Source: Planctomyces sp. SH-PL14
GTDB taxonomy: Bacteria; Planctomycetota; Planctomycetia; Planctomycetales; Planctomycetaceae
NCBI RefSeq assembly: GCF_001610835.1
Contig: NZ_CP011270.1
Location: 4,730,001-4,794,000 of the forward strand
Direction of reading: 5' to 3'
Length of the DNA: 64,000 nucleotides
Under the pieces are notes generated by a model. It searched no databases and had not been told where the DNA came from. It saw only the letters and a program-made list of their open reading frames with translations. Position 1 is the stretch's first letter. Every line of letters starts with the position of its first letter. The translations under genes and the position numbers were made by a program. Shown here in pieces: positions 17,730-25,995 of this stretch.

Positions 17730-19607
17730 ATGACGACACTGACCCGTATCGCCCTCCTGCTGTCGATCGCCGGCCCCTGGGGACTTTCCGTCCACGGGGC
17801 CGAGCCTTCGCTTCAGGAACGGATCAACCACTCCGGGAAGAAGGGAGAGGCACGGACCGTCCTCATTCCGGCCGGACGCTATGAGCTGACGGAACCGCTC
17901 CATCTGGGACCGGAGGCGAGCGGCCTGACCCTGGCCGCGGAGCCGGGAGCCCAGGTCGAGATCGTCGGCTCGTCACGGCTGACCGGCTGGAAGCGGATCG
18001 ATGAAGCCCGCAACGTCTGGGAGTGCCGCCTGCCGGACGGATTCCCGACGGCCCCTCCCCGGCAGTTGTTCCTGGCCGGAAGCCGGCTCGTCCGGGCCCG
18101 GACGCCGAACACCGGTTGGCTGGAGACGAAGGAGACCCTGGCGACGAAGCCGCCGCTGACGCTCGGCCTTCCCGACGGGATGGCCCGGGCCGAATGGGTC
18201 CGCCAGGGAGTCGTCATCCGCGGCCTCCAGAAGTGGGCCGGCTTCCAGCTCGCCGTGACCGAGGTCGACGTTGCGGCCCAGCGGGTCACGCTGCCGGGGG
18301 CGGCCATTGCGCATCGCCAGGAGAAGACGAACCGCTTCTGGATCGAGAACGCTCCCGAGGCGCTCGACCAGCCGGGGGAGTGGTGCTGCGATCCGTCGGC
18401 CCGGACGATCCGCCTCATCCCGCCCGCCGGCATCGATCCACTGACGGCGAACATCACGGTCCCGCGGCTCAGGACGCTCGTCCTCATCGACGGAGCGGCG
18501 GACGTCCGGCTCCAGCGGCTGCAGTTCTCGGAGTGTGACGTCGAGACGCCGCCGCAGGGAGACATCGACATGCAGGCCGCGGCTCCCCGGCGAGGCGCGA
18601 TCGTGCTGCGGTCCGTCCGGAACGGCCTCGTCGAACAGTGCACGGTCCGCAGCGTCGCGGGCTATGCGGTCGACATCGCCCGCGGTTCTCGCGACTGCAT
18701 CGTCCGTCGGTGCGAACTGTCGCAGCTCGGCGCGGGGGGTGTGCGGATCGGGGAGACGAAGATCGAGGAGGTCCCCGAAGCCCAGGTCTCGGGCCACGTT
18801 GTCGAGGACTGCCGGATTCACGACTACGGGCAGATCGACTTCGGGGCGTGCGGAGCCATCGTGTTCCAGGCGGCCCGGAACACGATCCGCCACAACGAGA
18901 TTCACCACGCCCCCTACACCGGCGTCTCGGTCGGCTGGACCTGGGGCTATCGCGACTCCCCCTGCCGCGAGAACCTCGTCGAGAAGAACCACATCCATGA
19001 TCTCGGGGGCAAGCTCCTCAGCGACCTGGGGGCGGTCTATCTCCTCGGCCCGCAGCCGGGGACGGTCGTGCGGGGGAACCTGATCCACGACCTCGCCTGC
19101 TTCGACTACGGCGGCTGGGGCCTCTACACCGACGAGGGCTCGTCCGGCATGTTGCTCGAAGGGAATGTCGTCTACCGCTGCCAGACGGCCGGGTTCCACC
19201 AGCACTACGGGAAGGAGAACACGATCCGCGGCAACGTCTTTGTGAACTGCGGCGAAGGGGGGATCCGGCGTTCGCGGGACGAGGACCACCAGTCGTTCAC
19301 GCTGGAGAAGAACGTCGTCGTCAGCCCGTCGCCGGCGTTCCTGACCGGGAACTGGAAGAAGGGGACCTATCCCTGCAACCACAACCTCTACTTCACGCCG
19401 GCCGAGGGTCCGAGGACGTGGACCGGGAAGAGCTGGGAGGAGTGGCAGGGGTCCGGTCACGACCAGCACTCGGCGATCGGTGATCCGCGGTGGCTCGACC
19501 CCGATCATCCGGAGCGCGGTGTCCGCGCCGATTCCCCCGCGCGGATGCTGGGCATCGATGTTCCGGTCCTTGAGGACGCCGGCCCTCGGGCCGCGGCTCC
19601 GAAGTAG
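17730..19607 (+). CDS. Secreted right-handed beta-helix protein (glycoside-hydrolase/lyase-like)
   Basis: The start at 17730 is preceded by GAGGAG at good spacing and gives a signal peptide (MTTLTRIALLLSIAGPWGLSV, cut near HGA). The 625-aa protein begins with a pectate-lyase-like N-cap (EPSLQERIN, TVLIPAGRYELTEPL). Parallel beta-helix coils dominate residues ~260-560, with repeated NxIxxN-type rungs (ENLVEKNHIHDLGG, RGNLIHDL, LEGNVVYRC). The architecture resembles GH141-like or polysaccharide-lyase-like planctomycete enzymes. No catalytic pair can be assigned by eye, so the substrate is open. It is divergent from the FG-GAP gene, with a shared promoter region. Confidence 0.8.
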   Translation: MTTLTRIALLLSIAGPWGLSVHGAEPSLQERINHSGKKGEARTVLIPAGRYELTEPLHLGPEASGLTLAAEPGAQVEIVGSSRLTGWKRIDEARNVWECRLPDGFPTAPPRQLFLAGSRLVRARTPNTGWLETKETLATKPPLTLGLPDGMARAEWVRQGVVIRGLQKWAGFQLAVTEVDVAAQRVTLPGAAIAHRQEKTNRFWIENAPEALDQPGEWCCDPSARTIRLIPPAGIDPLTANITVPRLRTLVLIDGAADVRLQRLQFSECDVETPPQGDIDMQAAAPRRGAIVLRSVRNGLVEQCTVRSVAGYAVDIARGSRDCIVRRCELSQLGAGGVRIGETKIEEVPEAQVSGHVVEDCRIHDYGQIDFGACGAIVFQAARNTIRHNEIHHAPYTGVSVGWTWGYRDSPCRENLVEKNHIHDLGGKLLSDLGAVYLLGPQPGTVVRGNLIHDLACFDYGGWGLYTDEGSSGMLLEGNVVYRCQTAGFHQHYGKENTIRGNVFVNCGEGGIRRSRDEDHQSFTLEKNVVVSPSPAFLTGNWKKGTYPCNHNLYFTPAEGPRTWTGKSWEEWQGSGHDQHSAIGDPRWLDPDHPERGVRADSPARMLGIDVPVLEDAGPRAAAPK

Positions 19608-19642
19608 AGCCTCACGCCGCCGGGTAATGTGGTCCTTTACAA

Positions 19643-19688
19643 AACGAAGAAACCCCGCCGGCGGCCGTTTCCGGCTGCGGGCGGGGTT
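19643..19688 (-). terminator. Intrinsic terminator after the first FKBP gene
   Basis: The stem is AACCCCGCC (19651-19659) with GGCGGGGTT (19680-19688). On the minus strand it is followed by a T-rich run (TTTCTTCGTTTT). It sits between convergent genes and may act in both directions. Confidence 0.7.
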
Positions 19689-19724
19689 ATCGATTCTCGA
19701 CGGCAGAGCCGGCGACCGGCGGGA

Positions 19725-20201
19725 CTACTTCACGTCGATCAGCTCGACGAGGAAGTGGAGCGTGGCGTTCGGCGGAACGTCGCGTCCGGCGCCGCGGGCG
19801 CCGTAGCCCAGGCTGGCGGGAATCTCGAGTTCGATCATTCCCCCTTCACCGACGAGCTGCATCCCTTCCGTCCACCCCTTGATGACCTGATTGAGGCCGA
19901 AGGAGATCGACTCACCCCGCTTGTAGGAGCTGTCGAAGACCTTGCCGTTGTCGAGCCAGCCGTGGTAGTTGACCTCGACGGTCTGGGTCGCCTTCGGCTT
20001 GGCTCCCTTTCCTTCGCGGAGGACCCGGTACTTGAGTCCGGACGGGGTGGTGGTGAGCGCCTTGGGGGCGGCGGCGTCCATCTTGCCGGCGCCGGCGGGG
20101 AGTTCGGGGAACTTCACTTCTTTGTCATCGGCCATGGAAACTCCTGCGATCACGAGGGCCAGTCCGACCAAGGCTACGCGAGTCAATCCCTTCAACAGCA
20201 T
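19725..20201 (-). CDS. FKBP-type peptidyl-prolyl isomerase, secreted
   Basis: This 158-aa protein has a signal peptide (MLLKGLTRVALVGLALVIAGVSMA) and a complete FKBP domain. Core residues include YHGWLDNGKVFDSSY, the Phe/Asp ligand-pocket region, VIKGWTEGMQLV and LGYGARGAG. It assists proline-limited folding outside the cytoplasm. The start at 20201 is used because the hydrophobic signal begins there. A closely similar FKBP gene lies directly upstream in the same direction, so the pair arose by tandem duplication. Each copy has its own intrinsic terminator, suggesting separate transcripts. Confidence 0.93.
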   Translation of the reverse strand: MLLKGLTRVALVGLALVIAGVSMADDKEVKFPELPAGAGKMDAAAPKALTTTPSGLKYRVLREGKGAKPKATQTVEVNYHGWLDNGKVFDSSYKRGESISFGLNQVIKGWTEGMQLVGEGGMIELEIPASLGYGARGAGRDVPPNATLHFLVELIDVK

Positions 20202-20284
20202 AAAGCACCTGATCCATTGGAGCGGTGTGAAACTCGATCGACGCACCGGGCGTCCGGCGGACGTGGTCATCGATGCGGACAGTG

Positions 20285-20314
20285 AAAAACGGAGCCGACT
20301 TCCCGTCGGCTCCG
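20285..20314 (-). terminator. Intrinsic terminator after the second FKBP gene
   Basis: A perfect 10-bp stem, CGGAGCCGAC (20290-20299) with GTCGGCTCCG (20305-20314), has a 5-base loop and is followed on the minus strand by GTTTTT. It lies 10 bases past the FKBP stop and upstream of the neighbouring FKBP copy. Confidence 0.85.
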
Positions 20315-20324
20315 GTGGTGGCGA

Positions 20325-20843
20325 TTACTTGACGTCGATCAGTTCGACGATGAAGTGCAGTGTGGCGTTCGGGGGAACGTCGCGGCCGGCGCCTTGCGCC
20401 CCGTAGCCGAGTTCGGGCGGAATCTCGAGCTCGATCATTCCGCCTTCGCCGACGAGCTGCATCCCTTCGGTCCAGCCCGGAATGACACCTCCCAGCGGGA
20501 ACGAAATCGATTCTTTCCGGGCGTAGGAGCTGTCGAAGACGTTGCCGTTATCGAGCCAGCCGTGGTAGTTGACTTCGACCGTATCGGACGCGGTCGGCTT
20601 GGCACCTTTCCCCTCGCGGAGAATGCGGTACTTGAGGCCGGACGGCTGTGCCGTGAGGGTCTTGGGGGCGTTCTCGTCCGCCTTGCCCGCGCCTTCGGGG
20701 AGTTTCACTTCGCGCGGTCCGGAGTCCGTGGCGGCGGCAGCGGGAGGGGCCGGCGGTGCGCTGGCGGGTGGTGCGGGAGGCTCGGCGCACCCCTGACAGA
20801 GGGCGAGCGACAGACAGGCCGCCCAGGACAGACGCATCACCAT
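20325..20843 (-). CDS. FKBP-type peptidyl-prolyl isomerase, probable lipoprotein
   Basis: This 172-aa protein has a short hydrophobic leader ending in a Cys (SLALCQGC), so it may be lipid-anchored. A Pro/Ala-rich linker of ~25 residues follows, then a complete FKBP domain (NYHGWLDNGNVFDSSY, VIPGWTEGMQLV, LGYGAQGAG). The start at 20843 has GAGAGAAG about ten bases upstream; 20837 is an alternative. It is the tandem paralogue of the neighbouring secreted FKBP, differing mainly in the anchor and linker. The lipobox is imperfect (Cys at -3, Gln at -2), so the anchoring is inferred. Confidence 0.9.
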   Translation of the reverse strand: MVMRLSWAACLSLALCQGCAEPPAPPASAPPAPPAAAATDSGPREVKLPEGAGKADENAPKTLTAQPSGLKYRILREGKGAKPTASDTVEVNYHGWLDNGNVFDSSYARKESISFPLGGVIPGWTEGMQLVGEGGMIELEIPPELGYGAQGAGRDVPPNATLHFIVELIDVK

Positions 20844-20935
20844 GATGAAAACTTCTCTCGGTATTGGAGGACGATAAGGGGGTAAGCGTAACTTGCGGGG
20901 CGTGTGGGGAAAAGCCGCGGCCAGGCAGGCTTGAA

Positions 20936-21179
20936 CCGCGTCCTTGCCGCCGGCGGCACTTCCATGAGGAACCGTGGTAAGTAACGGACGCCCACTTTGT
21001 GGGACCGGCGTTGAGGACTCACCGCTCGCTTTGAAATCCCCGCGGGTTGGTGAGGGGGCATACGGCACCGTGTCCGCATTTGGAGACGCCCTCCTTCAGA
21101 TATCTCTCGACGGTCAGCCTCCGGCGGGCAAAGGGGCGTTGCCCCTCTGCACTCCCCACCAGGGTGCCCCTGGACCCGG
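20936..21179 (+). repeat. Interspersed element, copy 3 (internally deleted)
   Basis: The left ccgcgtccttgccg block is joined directly to the CCGGCGGCACTTCC block, so the left hairpin and about 70 bases are missing. The central region, right hairpin (GCAAAGGGGC-gtt-GCCCCTCTGC, one mismatch) and terminal hairpin remain. Its right end is 11 bases from the permease stop, in the opposite orientation. The gap 20844-21190 otherwise holds only the FKBP promoter side. Confidence 0.88.
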
Positions 21180-21190
21180 ATGAGACGTAC

Positions 21191-23203
21191 TCAACCGATA
21201 ATCACGCGCGGTTGCAGAGCCGGGTTCTTCTCCGCTTTCATCAGCAGCTCACGCACCAGCCACGGGACGTTCCCTTCACCGAACAACAGGAATCCCACGT
21301 TCGCCCGCATCGGACTCTCGTTCGACCAGCCAAAGTGAATCTCCGGCGGCCGACCACTCTTCGACATCTCCAGCGCCACCGCCGCCAGCACATGCGGGAT
21401 CGACGAACAGTTCGTAATCCGCAGCACGATCCGCCCCTCCTGCTGCGTCACGTCGATCGTCGGGTGCTGGTAGAACTCGCTCACATCCCCCCGCGAGACC
21501 TCCACAAACACGATCGGCTCATGCGGCTGCAGATGGTGCTCCGCCCGGATGCTCTGCTCCTTCTCGATCAGGTCCCGCCCGCCGGGACGGTGCGGCACCA
21601 GGATCGCAATCTCCAGATGCCGGAGACTGTCCCACAGGAACTTGTCGTTATCGTCCTTGAAGTCGAAGCCGGTAAACCGCAGCTCCGTCGACCGCCACGT
21701 CCGGGAAATGATCGAGGTCACGATGATCGCCACAATGAAGAAGCTGGCGATCTGCATCCCCTGCGGCTTCTCGATGATGATCGCCACCATCGTGTAGAAG
21801 AACAGCAGGCCGATCAGCGAATACCCCCACGGCACGCGCCAGATCCAGTGGCCCGTGCGGGAGCGGTACGTCTCGATGATCGTCGCTGTCGCGGCGCTCG
21901 ACATCAGCACGATGACCCCCGTCGCATACGCCGCCCCCTGGGCGTCGACGCTGGCGCTGAAGATCCAGGTCACGAAGAGATTGATCCCCGTGAACAGCAG
22001 GACGAGCGGCCGGGTGGCCCGCGCCCAGTCAGGGGCCATCCCGTACCGCGGCAGGTACTGCGGCACGAGGTTGAGCAGTCCCGCCATCGCGCTCGCCCCG
22101 GCGAACCACAGGATGACGACGGTGCTGATGTCGTAGAGCGTGCCGAAGACGTTCCCGAACAGCGGGCTGACCGGCAGCGGGCTCTCGCCGTGTGCCAGAT
22201 AGGCCAGCGCGCGATCGGCCGCCGGGCCTTTCTCCGGAGGGCGGCCGGGCTCGAGGGTCGCCGCGCTCTCCTCTTCGGCGATGGCGGGGGCCTTCCGCAG
22301 CGCATCCGCTGGAATCAGCGTTGCGGTGACGAGCGACGAACAGAGCAGGTACGACGACATGATGAGGGCCGCCACCAGCAGGAGCTTCCGCGCGCCGTCG
22401 ATCCGGCTTTCCAGCCGCTCCTGGGGCGTCTCTCCTTCTTCAGCGATCAGCGGCATGACCGCCACGCCGGTCTCGAATCCGCTCAGCCCCAGGGCCAGTT
22501 TGGGGAACAGAAGGAAGCACAGGATCAGGATCGAGCCCCAGCCGGTCCCCGACACCGGCAAATGGCTTCCGATGGCCCATTCCCCGTTGACGACGTGCTG
22601 GAACCACTCGGACAGCAGGCTCGGATGGGTCAGCAGATACCGCAGGCACTCGACGAGCAGCAGGAAGTTGATGCTGAGGTAGACCGCGACGATCGCGACC
22701 GCCAGCCAGACGACCTCGGCGAAGCCCCGCATGAACCAGCCCCCCAGCAGGGTGAGGAGCATCATCGTCAGGGTGACCTGGTTCTGCAGCAGGCGGGGAG
22801 CGTGGTGCTCCCAGAACGGGTTCTCGAGGAGGTGGACCGCGGCGTCGGCGGCCGAGAGTGTTTTCGTGATGACGAAGTCGGTCGCCGCGAATCCCAGCAG
22901 GATCAGGACGAGGATTTTTCCGCCCCAGCCGCTGACGAGCCGTTCCAGCATGGCGATCGACCCCTGGCCGTGGGGCGAGGAGGAGGCGACGTGCCGGTAG
23001 ATCGGAACCGCTCCGAAGAGCGTGACGAGGACCAGGAACAGCGTGGCGATCGGGGAGAGCCGGCCCGCGTTATCGAAGGCGATGGACGGCTGGTAGCCCA
23101 GTGTGGAGAAGTAGTCGACCCCGGTCAGGCACATGACCCAGAGCCAGAAGCTCTTGAAGTGGTGCCCGTGTTCTCCTGAAGCGTGCGTAGGCGACGCCGA
23201 CAT
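21191..23203 (-). CDS. APC-superfamily amino-acid/cation permease
   Basis: This 670-aa inner-membrane protein has about 12 hydrophobic helices in its first ~500 residues and a soluble C-terminal domain of ~150 residues. The first helix carries the APC-like signature WVMCLTGVDYFSTLGYQPSIAF, and later helices include LALGLSGFETGVAVMPLI. The soluble tail (HLEIAILVPHRPGGRDLIEKE and IVFVEVSRGDVSEFYQ) may be regulatory. Family membership is supported by the topology and the first-helix motif. The substrate, amino acid or K+, cannot be told from sequence by eye. The stop abuts element copy 3. Confidence 0.8.
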   Translation of the reverse strand: MSASPTHASGEHGHHFKSFWLWVMCLTGVDYFSTLGYQPSIAFDNAGRLSPIATLFLVLVTLFGAVPIYRHVASSSPHGQGSIAMLERLVSGWGGKILVLILLGFAATDFVITKTLSAADAAVHLLENPFWEHHAPRLLQNQVTLTMMLLTLLGGWFMRGFAEVVWLAVAIVAVYLSINFLLLVECLRYLLTHPSLLSEWFQHVVNGEWAIGSHLPVSGTGWGSILILCFLLFPKLALGLSGFETGVAVMPLIAEEGETPQERLESRIDGARKLLLVAALIMSSYLLCSSLVTATLIPADALRKAPAIAEEESAATLEPGRPPEKGPAADRALAYLAHGESPLPVSPLFGNVFGTLYDISTVVILWFAGASAMAGLLNLVPQYLPRYGMAPDWARATRPLVLLFTGINLFVTWIFSASVDAQGAAYATGVIVLMSSAATATIIETYRSRTGHWIWRVPWGYSLIGLLFFYTMVAIIIEKPQGMQIASFFIVAIIVTSIISRTWRSTELRFTGFDFKDDNDKFLWDSLRHLEIAILVPHRPGGRDLIEKEQSIRAEHHLQPHEPIVFVEVSRGDVSEFYQHPTIDVTQQEGRIVLRITNCSSIPHVLAAVALEMSKSGRPPEIHFGWSNESPMRANVGFLLFGEGNVPWLVRELLMKAEKNPALQPRVIIG

Positions 23204-23333
23204 GGATGATCCAAAGACCGGGGGCGGAGGTCCGCTGCAGAAATCGTCTGACCCGGCGGGAAGAGCTCTCGCGCCGGATGGGCGGGCTCGAAATTGGGGG
23301 ACAGAAGTTCACTTCTTCCCGGCAGCGCAGCAG

Positions 23334-23367
23334 AAAAACCCGGGCGGACGTAGTCCGACCGGGTTTT
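23334..23367 (-). terminator. Intrinsic terminator after the 54-aa basic protein gene
   Basis: An extended hairpin pairs AAAACCCGG with CCGGGTTTT and, inside, CGGAC with GTCCG around a GTA loop. On the minus strand it ends in TTTTT, 17 bases after the stop. The sequence is nearly symmetric and could also stop transcription from the other side. Confidence 0.85.
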
Positions 23368-23384
23368 CAATCACTTCAGTGGGT

Positions 23385-23549
23385 CTAGGCCAGGTCCTTG
23401 ATCAGCGGGCTGATCCGCTGGGCCTTGGCGACGATGGCCTGCTTTTCGGCGTCGGTCTTGGCGTTGGCCAGTCGGTCGCGGAGTTTCTTCAACTTAACGC
23501 GGCGTGTCCGCCGGCGTGCCAACTCGCGGGATCGCTCAATCCGCCCCAT
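23385..23549 (-). CDS. Small basic conserved planctomycete-type protein (54 aa)
   Basis: The 54-aa product starts MGRIERSRELARRRTRRVKL, is very rich in Arg/Lys in its first half, and ends with an amphipathic AKTDAEKQAIVAKAQRISPLI segment. It strongly resembles a family of short basic proteins widespread in planctomycetes (DUF6800-like; name from memory, not checked). A strong terminator follows the stop and there is no overlap with other genes, so it is likely a real single gene. The charge suggests nucleic-acid or ribosome contact, but the function is unknown. Confidence 0.8.
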   Translation of the reverse strand: MGRIERSRELARRRTRRVKLKKLRDRLANAKTDAEKQAIVAKAQRISPLIKDLA

Positions 23550-23642
23550 GGTGTCTTACGCTATCTCGACAGGAAATTTGTGTGCGGGGAAAGGGGCAGA
23601 GGTTAGACGGTCGGATTGCGCAAGTCAACCAGTGTCTATTGA

Positions 23643-23963
23643 ACCGGGTCCAGGGGGACCCTGGTGGGGGGATGCAAGGGGGGCAACGCCCCCTTGCCCG
23701 CCGGAGGCTGACCGTCGAGAGATCTCTGAAGGAGGGCGTGTCCAAACGCGGACAACGTGCCGTATGCCTCCTCACCAACTCGCGGGGATCCAGAACGAGC
23801 GCTACTGTTTGAGGGAGTCCTCAACGCCGGTACCACAAAGGGGACATCCGTTGTGTACTACGGTTCCTCACCGGAATGCCTCCGGCGGCAAGGGGTTGCC
23901 CCCTTGACCCCAGGCTGCCGTCGCACGTTGGGTTTGAGCTATGGACGCCGCGCCGGCAAGAAC
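23643..23963 (-). repeat. Interspersed element, copy 4
   Basis: This full-length copy lies in reverse orientation; its left end is 9 bases from the stop of the membrane protein gene at 23973. The left hairpin is a variant, CAAGGGG-gcaa-CCCCTTG, shortened on both arms. A small insertion follows GTTGAGGACTCC. Bases 23550-23642 between it and the small basic gene show nothing else. Confidence 0.9.
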
Positions 23964-23972
23964 GGGTCCGCT

Positions 23973-24992
23973 CTATTTCACGTCCTCAGGCGGCGGCTCG
24001 TCCGACAACAACCACTCCGGCGGCCCGGACGGCGGCGACTCGGGGATCTCACCCGTCTCCAAGAACCGGTCCAGCGCCTTCTGATCCACCGGACGCTCCG
24101 GAATCGTCACCGCCATCGGCCGGCTGTACCACCACTGCGTCCCAAAGATGATCAGGATCACCGCAATCACCCCGCCAATGATCCAACCGGACGCACTCGC
24201 CTGCCGCTTGTAGTGGGCGCTGACTGGGTTCTCCGTCCAGCGGATACGGCCCAGGAACAGCGGAGCAAAGTGCGTCTGCCCGTCCGGCGTCTTGTACAGC
24301 ATCAGCTTGTGGAAAAAGCCGGTGAACACCGCCTGCTCGACCAGGTTCACGCCGATCGGCAGCTGCGGCGGCAGGTCCGGAAACACGACGACATACGGAT
24401 ACGACTGCGAGTCGCTCGTCGTCCCCCAGGCCTCGTAAACCTGCTTCACATCCGCCGAATTCTGCTTCAAATCGGAATTGGGAAGGACGCGGGCCACGTT
24501 GAGCTTCAGCCGGACCAACTCCCCGCGATACGTCGCCGGAGCCTGGGCAAAGTGCGTAAAGAAAAGATCCCGCCGCGCCCGGTTTTCGAGCTCCACGGAC
24601 GGCTCCGCCCGGGCCCACCGGAACAGCCGCCAGTAGCTCGCCATCTCTTCGGCCGTCAGGACCTCGCGGTCCTGTATGACCTGCGCTTCTTCTTTGAAGG
24701 CGTCGATCTGCTCCGGATCGCGGGCCCCGCCGTCTTCCCCCTCGCTCCCGGGAATCGGGACGATGATCTCCGTCCACCGCGCCGCCTCTTCGGGGGAAAC
24801 GGCCGCCCGGACGCTGTCGTCGCTCGGGGCCGTGTCGTCCCGGGCGATCCCGGTCCAGGTCTTGGGATTGACCGCCTGAAAGTAGTAGAGCCCGATGATC
24901 CCCAGCAACAGCGTCGCGGCGATGAGGCGGGTCAGCTCGTAACCGCGAAACAGCCCGGTCGGTCGCGGATCGAGTCGGCGCATGTCAGCCAC
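23973..24992 (-). CDS. Unknown two-helix membrane protein of the ExbB/ExbD operon
   Basis: I do not recognise this 339-aa protein. It has an N-terminal membrane helix ([17 protein letters not shown]), a large ~220-residue periplasmic region and a second helix ([21 protein letters not shown]) near residue 275, followed by a Pro-rich tail ending PPPEDVK. Its start overlaps the end of the preceding ExbD gene (ATG at 24992, ExbD stop at 24985), so it is translationally coupled. That makes it a likely partner of this energising complex, perhaps a TonB/TolA-like or load-specific subunit; that role is inference. Confidence 0.8.
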   Translation of the reverse strand: MADMRRLDPRPTGLFRGYELTRLIAATLLLGIIGLYYFQAVNPKTWTGIARDDTAPSDDSVRAAVSPEEAARWTEIIVPIPGSEGEDGGARDPEQIDAFKEEAQVIQDREVLTAEEMASYWRLFRWARAEPSVELENRARRDLFFTHFAQAPATYRGELVRLKLNVARVLPNSDLKQNSADVKQVYEAWGTTSDSQSYPYVVVFPDLPPQLPIGVNLVEQAVFTGFFHKLMLYKTPDGQTHFAPLFLGRIRWTENPVSAHYKRQASASGWIIGGVIAVILIIFGTQWWYSRPMAVTIPERPVDQKALDRFLETGEIPESPPSGPPEWLLSDEPPPEDVK

Positions 24993-25500
24993 CTTCGGGA
25001 AGTTCGACGAAGCTGAGCTTCGTCAGCTTGGAACCGTCCGGGAGCGTCTGGCGGATGCAGGTGTCGACCACCCGCATCAGTTCGGAATACCGCAGCTTCG
25101 ATCCCACCTGCAGGATCACCTGCTTGAAGGGGAAATCGCCGCCGTCCATCTGTCCCTTGAACCAGCCGTCGAGGCCGTTGGGTCCACCCACATTATTCCC
25201 GTCCGCCACGCTTCCGATGAGAATTCCGTCGATATTTCCTCCGTTGGAGGGGATCGAAATCACCAGCGTCTCGATCCCGGCGACCGGGTTCGAGTTGTTC
25301 GTGTCCGAACCCGCCTGCTGCCCGTCCTTGGCCATCGCCACCGGTTCGGGCTTCGGAAGACGCAGGTTGAGCTGCCCTTCGCGGGGATCGGGCTTGAAGC
25401 TGAAGATGAAGAATGTCAGCAGCTGGAACGCCATGTCGAGCATGGCGGCCAGGTTGAGCTCGACCTTCTCCTGCTTCTTCTTGTGTTTTCTGCGGCTCAC
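24985..25500 (-). CDS. ExbD/TolR-family biopolymer transport protein (second)
   Basis: This 171-aa protein has a short basic cytoplasmic tail ([12 protein letters not shown]), one membrane helix with the family Asp ([19 protein letters not shown]) and a periplasmic domain with a longer loop ([21 protein letters not shown]). ExbD/TolR subunits use the membrane Asp for proton-driven work with ExbB/TolQ. It overlaps the preceding exbD gene by four bases (ATGA) and the following gene by eight. Two non-identical ExbD proteins per ExbB are common in planctomycetes. Confidence 0.92.
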   Translation of the reverse strand: MSRRKHKKKQEKVELNLAAMLDMAFQLLTFFIFSFKPDPREGQLNLRLPKPEPVAMAKDGQQAGSDTNNSNPVAGIETLVISIPSNGGNIDGILIGSVADGNNVGGPNGLDGWFKGQMDGGDFPFKQVILQVGSKLRYSELMRVVDTCIRQTLPDGSKLTKLSFVELPEGG

Positions 25501-25955
25501 TTGTCCGCCTCCCGGTCCATCGCCCGGAGGGCGAACTGCACGAAGCCCTGGTCCTGGCAGAGCTTGATGACTTCAAACAGCGAGGCGAACGTCGTCGCGC
25601 GGTCGCAACGGATCACGACGCGGGTCGGCAACTCATCCCCCGCCTCCAGCTTGCCCCCCGCCTTGTTGGCGGTCATGCGGCTCACCTGGGCTTCGCTGGC
25701 GATGTAGGGGCCAGGATCCTTCACGATGCCGTACTGGTTGATCTTCCCGTCGCTCGTGACGTTCAGGATCAGCAGTTCCTCGACCCCCTTGGTGTCGACC
25801 GGCCGGGCCGATCCCACCACGGGGAGCTTGAGGTTCAGGTCCAGCGCAGCCGCCTTCATGTTCGTGACGAGCATGAAGAACGTGATGAGCTGGAACACCA
25901 TGTCGAGCATGGGAGTCAGGTCGGGCTCTGCCCCGTCTCCACCGCCGCCGCTCAT
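25497..25955 (-). CDS. ExbD/TolR-family biopolymer transport protein (first)
   Basis: This 152-aa protein has a very short acidic N-terminus ([15 protein letters not shown]), the membrane helix with the conserved Asp ([14 protein letters not shown]), and a periplasmic domain containing [22 protein letters not shown], the usual C-terminal ExbD motif. It lies 40 bases after the exbB-like gene and overlaps the second exbD by ATGA. It is part of a proton-motive-force-driven ExbB-ExbD complex in the inner membrane. Confidence 0.93.
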   Translation of the reverse strand: MSGGGGDGAEPDLTPMLDMVFQLITFFMLVTNMKAAALDLNLKLPVVGSARPVDTKGVEELLILNVTSDGKINQYGIVKDPGPYIASEAQVSRMTANKAGGKLEAGDELPTRVVIRCDRATTFASLFEVIKLCQDQGFVQFALRAMDREADK

Positions 25956-25995
25956 GGGAGTCGCCTATACGTAAGGATGGCTGAGCAGGAGAGGA

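Noticed and set aside
23643-23963. The interspersed elements as a CRISPR array or tandem repeat
   Set aside because: Copies are ~315 bp, dispersed kilobases apart, and occur in both orientations, with no spacers or cas genes.
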